DNA from: an uncultured Oscillospiraceae bacterium
GTDB taxonomy: Bacteria > Bacillota > Clostridia > Oscillospirales > Oscillospiraceae
Reading direction: 5' to 3'
Length of the DNA: 6,853 nucleotides
Assembly: GCA_947631805.1 (NCBI GenBank)
Contig: CANRNA010000093.1
Coordinates: 1 to 6,853 of the forward strand
Positions 4,501 through 6,853 of the stretch are shown piece after piece. The notes below the pieces were generated by a model. It had not been told where the DNA came from, searched no databases, and saw nothing but the letters and a program-made list of their open reading frames with translations. The position numbers and the translations under genes are program-made. Position 1 is the stretch's first letter. Every line of letters begins with the position of its first letter.

Positions 4501-6853
4501 TTCACGGCCTCGATGGGCCCAGGCAGGCGCAGGAAGAAGTAATACCGGCCGTTGGCGTCGGCCCGCTTCTCCGTGCGCATACGGGTGCGGTCTATGTAAT
4601 GCTCCGTGTTGCTGCTGTCCCACCAGCGTATCTTGGCGTAGGTGAAGTCCATCTTGGCGTCCACGCCGCACATCATGCCGATGGTGTCCATCTTGTAGGG
4701 GGCGTCAAAGGTGTAGATAAGGCCGATATCCGCTCCCAGGTTGTTGTAGCCGCCGTCATCCCAGATGGCCCGGTCGTAATAGGAGGCCGGGTCGCCGTCC
4801 ACGGTGCCCCAGGCGGTGCCCGCCTCGGCGTCCTGGTCGCTGTCCACCATCTTGCCCTTCAGCTGGACGGCGGACTGGATGTGGTTCCTGCCCGGCTCGC
4901 CGCTGGCATCGCGGTTTATCAGGTTGAACCGGGGCATCTCCGGCGGGTCCAGGGTGATGGTGGTGGCGCTGGCGTGGAGGGACGGGGCGCTCTCGCCGAA
5001 CCCGTTCACGCCCACCACGTACACCTCGTACTCCGTGGGCACGGTGCTGTCCAGGCCGCTTATCTCATAGCTGGACGTCTCCAGGCCCGGTATCTTGGTA
5101 TACTCCGTCTCGTCGGCCCGCTTGTAATACAGGTCGTAGCTCTCGGTGTCCTTCATCTTCTTCCAGGACACGATGACCTTCTCATATCCGCCCTCGGCGG
5201 TCACATTGTCGGGCTTATCCGGCTTGCCGGAGGGCAGAGGCGTCACGTCCACGGACCCGGAGAATTCGCTCTCCCACTTGCCGTTGACGGACTTGACCCG
5301 CACCGTATAGGTGGTGTAGTTGGCCACCTCGTCGTTGTTGAAATTGTTGACCGTCAGGCTGGAACCGCTCAGGGAGAAGGTCTCCGTCACGCCCATGGCG
5401 CTGACCTCCACCACATACCCGTTCACGTTGACGCAGGGCGTCCAGGAGACGGTGAACTGGCGGCTGCCGGGGGTAGCCGTCACGCCGCCGGGTATATCCG
5501 CCTGGGGTTCGGGGATGCGGTTTTCCATGCCGTTGACGAACTCCACCTGGGAGATGGAGGCCAGGTCGCCGGTGGTGACGCCGGTGATCTTCAATGTCAC
5601 CCGCTTCACGGCCTTCTGGCCCCCCAGGTCCACGGTGATATTGCCCTGGGCGTCCTCCGTCACCGTCACCTGGGGCGGCGCGTACACGGCGATCATGGCG
5701 ACGGCCTCCGCCGGGGCGCTGCCGCCGCTGATGGGCACATCCGCGAAGGTGCCGTCCGCAAACTCCACCGTCACCGTGCCGGAGGCTATGTTCGTCTCCT
5801 CGATGCAGACCTTTTCCACCACGGCCCCGGCCGCCAGCTCTATCCCCAGCTGGACAGGGGCCTCTTCGGATATGGACACGGGGTCTACGGGCTGGAGCGT
5901 CACGCCCTGCCCGTTCGCCTCAAAAAGATTCTCAAGACCCGTCGCCACGGTGTTCTGGGCCACGCCGGAGCTCACGGCGGACAGGGGCAGATAGTGGTCC
6001 TCCGTCGCCAGGACCTCCCCGCCGAACAGGCTCTTCGCCAGATACTCCGCGTCAGCCAGGTCCACATTCCCGTCGTGGTTCAGGTCGGCGGCGTCAGGGG
6101 CGCTCTCCGGCGTGTCCACCGCCTGCATCATGATGAGCCTGTCGGCGTCGTCCAAAAGGCCGTCGCCGTTCATATCGCCTGCCCGCAGCACGCCGTAGCG
6201 GGCCGCGCCGTCGTTACCGGCCAGCTGCCCTACCGTCAGCTTGACGCGCACGCCGTCGCTCAGCCCCACCTGGATGGTCTGGCTGTAGAGGGCAAAGCCC
6301 GTGCCGGACACCTGCAGGGTATAGCTGCCCGCCCCCAGCTCCGAAAAGCTGTGGCATGTCCCGTCGGCGGCAAGCGCCGCCTCGCCCACCTGCTGACCAG
6401 CCTCGTTCAGGAGCCGGGCGGTAAAGCAAGGCATATACTCCCCCATGTCCAGGGCCATGTCGATGGTCAGATCTATCTGCCCCACGGCCTCGGGGATGGC
6501 GGACATCAGCATGAACACCGGCTCCGGCTCGGGGCTTGCCGACGGTTCCGGGCTCGCCGACGGCTCCGGACTGGCGGACGGCTCCGCCGTCTGCTCCGGG
6601 TCGGTCGTCGCCTCAGGTCCCGGCGTCGCTTCCGGGTCGGCCGTGGGCTCCGGGGTGGCGGTCGCCTCCTCCTGCTCCGGGGTCTGCACCGGTTCCGCCG
6701 TGGCCTCCGGCTCCGGCGACTGCTCAGGCGCCGCCGTCTGTTCCGGCTCCAGCGTCGCCATGGGCTCGTCCGTCACGGGCGCGCCCTCGTCCGCCAGCGC
6801 GGGCACAGCCGCGCTCAACATCATGATCAGTGCCAGCAGCAGTGATATGGTCC
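1515..6853 (-). CDS. Secreted multidomain M60-type (enhancin-like) zinc metallopeptidase with N-terminal dockerin; 5' end beyond window
   Basis: Predicted extracellular zinc endopeptidase of the M60/enhancin type, a family known for cleaving mucin-like O-glycoproteins. Residue 1 here is the ATG at 6824, but the frame stays open to 6851 and adds TISLLLALI, so the true start is outside the window and a signal peptide is cut by the edge (likely cleavage PALA|DE, after residue 11). Approximate domains: acidic Pro/Glu linker 26-102; beta-sandwich 112-205 with C133 and C157; dockerin 214-268; beta-rich module 270-440; Fn3 445-531 and 535-622; discoidin-like 630-800; helical spacer 803-870; M60 880-1345; Fn3-like 1390-1470; discoidin-like 1480-1612; C-terminal beta domain to 1769. 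The M60 assignment rests on HEIGH (1174-1178), E1189 followed by VTNN, MYWQL near W1238 and FFQRWG near W1316. There is no sortase motif or C-terminal membrane segment. Probably cotranscribed with the wall-anchored protein 24 bases downstream. The peptidase call is strong; the discoidin and terminal domains are judged by pattern only, and the exact substrate is inferred. Confidence 0.93.
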   Translation of the reverse strand, partial: TISLLLALIMMLSAAVPALADEGAPVTDEPMATLEPEQTAAPEQSPEPEATAEPVQTPEQEEATATPEPTADPEATPGPEATTDPEQTAEPSASPEPSASPEPSASPEPEPVFMLMSAIPEAVGQIDLTIDMALDMGEYMPCFTARLLNEAGQQVGEAALAADGTCHSFSELGAGSYTLQVSGTGFALYSQTIQVGLSDGVRVKLTVGQLAGNDGAARYGVLRAGDMNGDGLLDDADRLIMMQAVDTPESAPDAADLNHDGNVDLADAEYLAKSLFGGEVLATEDHYLPLSAVSSGVAQNTVATGLENLFEANGQGVTLQPVDPVSISEEAPVQLGIELAAGAVVEKVCIEETNIASGTVTVEFADGTFADVPISGGSAPAEAVAMIAVYAPPQVTVTEDAQGNITVDLGGQKAVKRVTLKITGVTTGDLASISQVEFVNGMENRIPEPQADIPGGVTATPGSRQFTVSWTPCVNVNGYVVEVSAMGVTETFSLSGSSLTVNNFNNDEVANYTTYTVRVKSVNGKWESEFSGSVDVTPLPSGKPDKPDNVTAEGGYEKVIVSWKKMKDTESYDLYYKRADETEYTKIPGLETSSYEISGLDSTVPTEYEVYVVGVNGFGESAPSLHASATTITLDPPEMPRFNLINRDASGEPGRNHIQSAVQLKGKMVDSDQDAEAGTAWGTVDGDPASYYDRAIWDDGGYNNLGADIGLIYTFDAPYKMDTIGMMCGVDAKMDFTYAKIRWWDSSNTEHYIDRTRMRTEKRADANGRYYFFLRLPGPIEAVKIQIGVARYWAGNNRITVSEVYFYQYDALKDDIAALYADDLHTTLADSVTLDQLDALKERIENSVDEFGQVNPDKAMLLRELETAYQIYNDQFMGRVTQVHTGITGSGDEHGFGGLNAWQPLGVTAAAGETVTVYVGHSYLPTGSNTNLELVATQYHAEANAMSKNLGTLRVGANEINIPKVWTTTGIESGGALYVQYTGASGSPDTYAVRVSGGVSVPVLDLYGVTDEGEKADRAAAYIAELQTYVGSMQATHGEKHQGEGASAEVNYAYDEQNCILGASDIMLNTMMLSLPAQQILAGCGGSAQTLLTSLNAMEDMMYLFYQHKGLNASAPSVVDRIPYRHLNIRYQRMFSGAFMYASGDHIGIGWNETDDMAGCSGVRYDGSGLYLDGSYFGWGIAHEIGHDINQGVYAIAEVTNNYFAVLAQARDTNDSVRFDYDNVYAKVTSGTRGSAGNVFTQLGMYWQLHLAYDKGLNFRTYANYDEQLNSLFFARVDTYARTPSKAPKPGNIPLSLKGADTDQALMRLSCAAAQKDLLDFFQRWGKTPDAETIEYASQFPKETRAIYYVCDNSRRYTLNGGTSLLSADGTTAAMGAVAASADKDQANRVNIVIGESASVPAQEILGYEIVRCTVSGGVTEKRTVGFTTGNTFADVVSSMNNRTVYYEITLIDQYLNRSAPAVTDTVKIQHEGDLDKVGWTVKTEGLTPDANDIGVTGGDEDMPETVVEDVAQRMIDDKVDSVYNAAAEANAVITLDFGQTHVITGFRYTAGAAPIGGYTVDVLQSGEWIRAAEGTLSGTGTVYFSNADGRYVSTYAADAMRLTLAGGGAVSVAELDVLGPTGDNVDFRRSEGGKASIGYLSKAFTYGDEPEDVIPEGSLVFTGSYKGNAAYNVVMLYDQDGRVVAATGADGHQRSMQIIMAHVPETGNIQDVADGVWIYWIQPEDLNGFTLPARVRAELYRVNNAQNNEGERLVSDSLFVDVPQQPGQITLDGGSAG
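3258..3305 (-). other. M60 zinc-binding active-site motif
   Basis: This stretch encodes HEIGHDINQGVYAIAE (residues 1174-1189). H1174 and H1178 would bind zinc, E1175 would be the catalytic base, and E1189 the third ligand, giving HExxH-x10-E. This fits the M60 gluzincin pattern of HExxH followed by Glu 8 to 28 residues later. The following VTNN and the preceding GWNETDDMAG region are also typical of M60. All catalytic residues are intact. Confidence 0.9.
6021..6185 (-). other. Dockerin type I domain within the M60 protease (about residues 214-268)
   Basis: There are two EF-hand-like calcium loops. The first is DMNGDGLLDDAD (217-228) with D217, N219, D221 and D228; the second is DLNHDGNVDLAD (247-258) with D247, N249, D251, D255 and D258. 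Each loop leads into a helix (RLIMMQAV, AEYLAKSLF). All the expected calcium ligands of dockerin repeats are present, so the fold should be functional. Dockerins bind cohesins; no cohesin partner is certain in this window, but the next gene encodes a cohesin-like beta-sandwich. The N-terminal position, just after a small beta-sandwich, is less usual than the common C-terminal one. Confidence 0.9.
6532..6585 (-). repeat. Three tandem 18-bp repeats encoding (EPSASP)n in the protease linker
   Basis: Three adjacent 18-base units differ at only a few positions and encode repeated PSASPE (residues 82-99). They sit at the end of a longer Pro/Glu/Thr-rich linker (residues 26-102, about 6519-6749) between the signal peptide and the first folded domain. 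Near-identical tandem units like these can change copy number between strains, altering linker length. Confidence 0.8.

Noticed and set aside
5320..5994. Plus-strand 224-codon open frame
   Set aside because: It lies wholly within the Fn3 and beta-module coding region of the protease in another frame, with no ribosome binding site or recognisable domain; a shadow of G+C-rich coding sequence.
6822..6824. ATG at 6824 as the true start of the protease
   Set aside because: The frame continues upstream with a hydrophobic stretch (ISLLLALI) that completes a signal peptide core, and starting at 6824 would leave a signal peptide with no basic N-terminus. The real start is beyond the window.
78..6845. 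Giant plus-strand open frame as a protein-coding gene
   Set aside because: It is the codon-aligned complement of the two minus-strand genes, has low-complexity Gly/His/Arg/Leu content, no plausible ribosome binding site and no recognisable domain. The minus-strand proteins have clear signal peptides, catalytic motifs and a sorting signal.
1..6853. CRISPR array, insertion sequence or tRNA/rRNA gene
   Set aside because: No regularly spaced repeats, transposase motifs, terminal inverted repeats or conserved RNA segments were seen on either strand.

Overview
The window looks like chromosomal DNA of a high-G+C Gram-positive gut Firmicute, most like the Oscillospiraceae (Flavonifractor/Lawsonibacter/Oscillibacter-like). 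This is inferred from the G+C-rich codons, the sortase-type wall anchor with a TGD motif, FIVAR-like modules, a type I dockerin and an M60/enhancin-type peptidase. No sequence search was possible.

The real genes are all on the minus strand, so the window reads right to left. The right-hand 5.3 kb (6853 to 1515) is one very large secreted multidomain protein whose 5' end lies beyond the window. In order it has: a partial signal peptide, an acidic Pro/Glu/Thr/Ser-rich linker, a small beta-sandwich, a complete two-repeat dockerin, a beta-rich module, two fibronectin type III domains, a discoidin (F5/8C or CBM32-like) domain, an alpha-helical spacer, an M60-type zinc metallopeptidase domain (HEIGH plus downstream Glu), an Fn3-like domain, a second discoidin-like domain and a C-terminal beta domain. 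It has no wall anchor of its own.

Twenty-four bases downstream, with a good Shine-Dalgarno, lies a 412-residue surface protein (1490 to 252). It has a signal peptide, a beta-sandwich that resembles a cohesin, two helical FIVAR-like repeats, a Pro/Ala/Thr/Ser-rich wall-spanning stalk and an APSTG sortase sorting signal. A strong 13-bp hairpin (201-231) followed by a short U-run ends the operon.

The leftmost 200 bases hold the probable start of the next transcription unit on the same strand: a -35/-10 pair with a perfect TATAAT, a Shine-Dalgarno, and the first codons of an ORF that runs off the left edge.

Working model (inference): the two genes form a compact non-cellulosomal surface system. 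The wall-anchored downstream protein would be the docking scaffold and the upstream dockerin-bearing M60 protease its cargo, displaying a glycoprotein- or mucin-directed protease flanked by glycan-binding-type modules on the cell surface.
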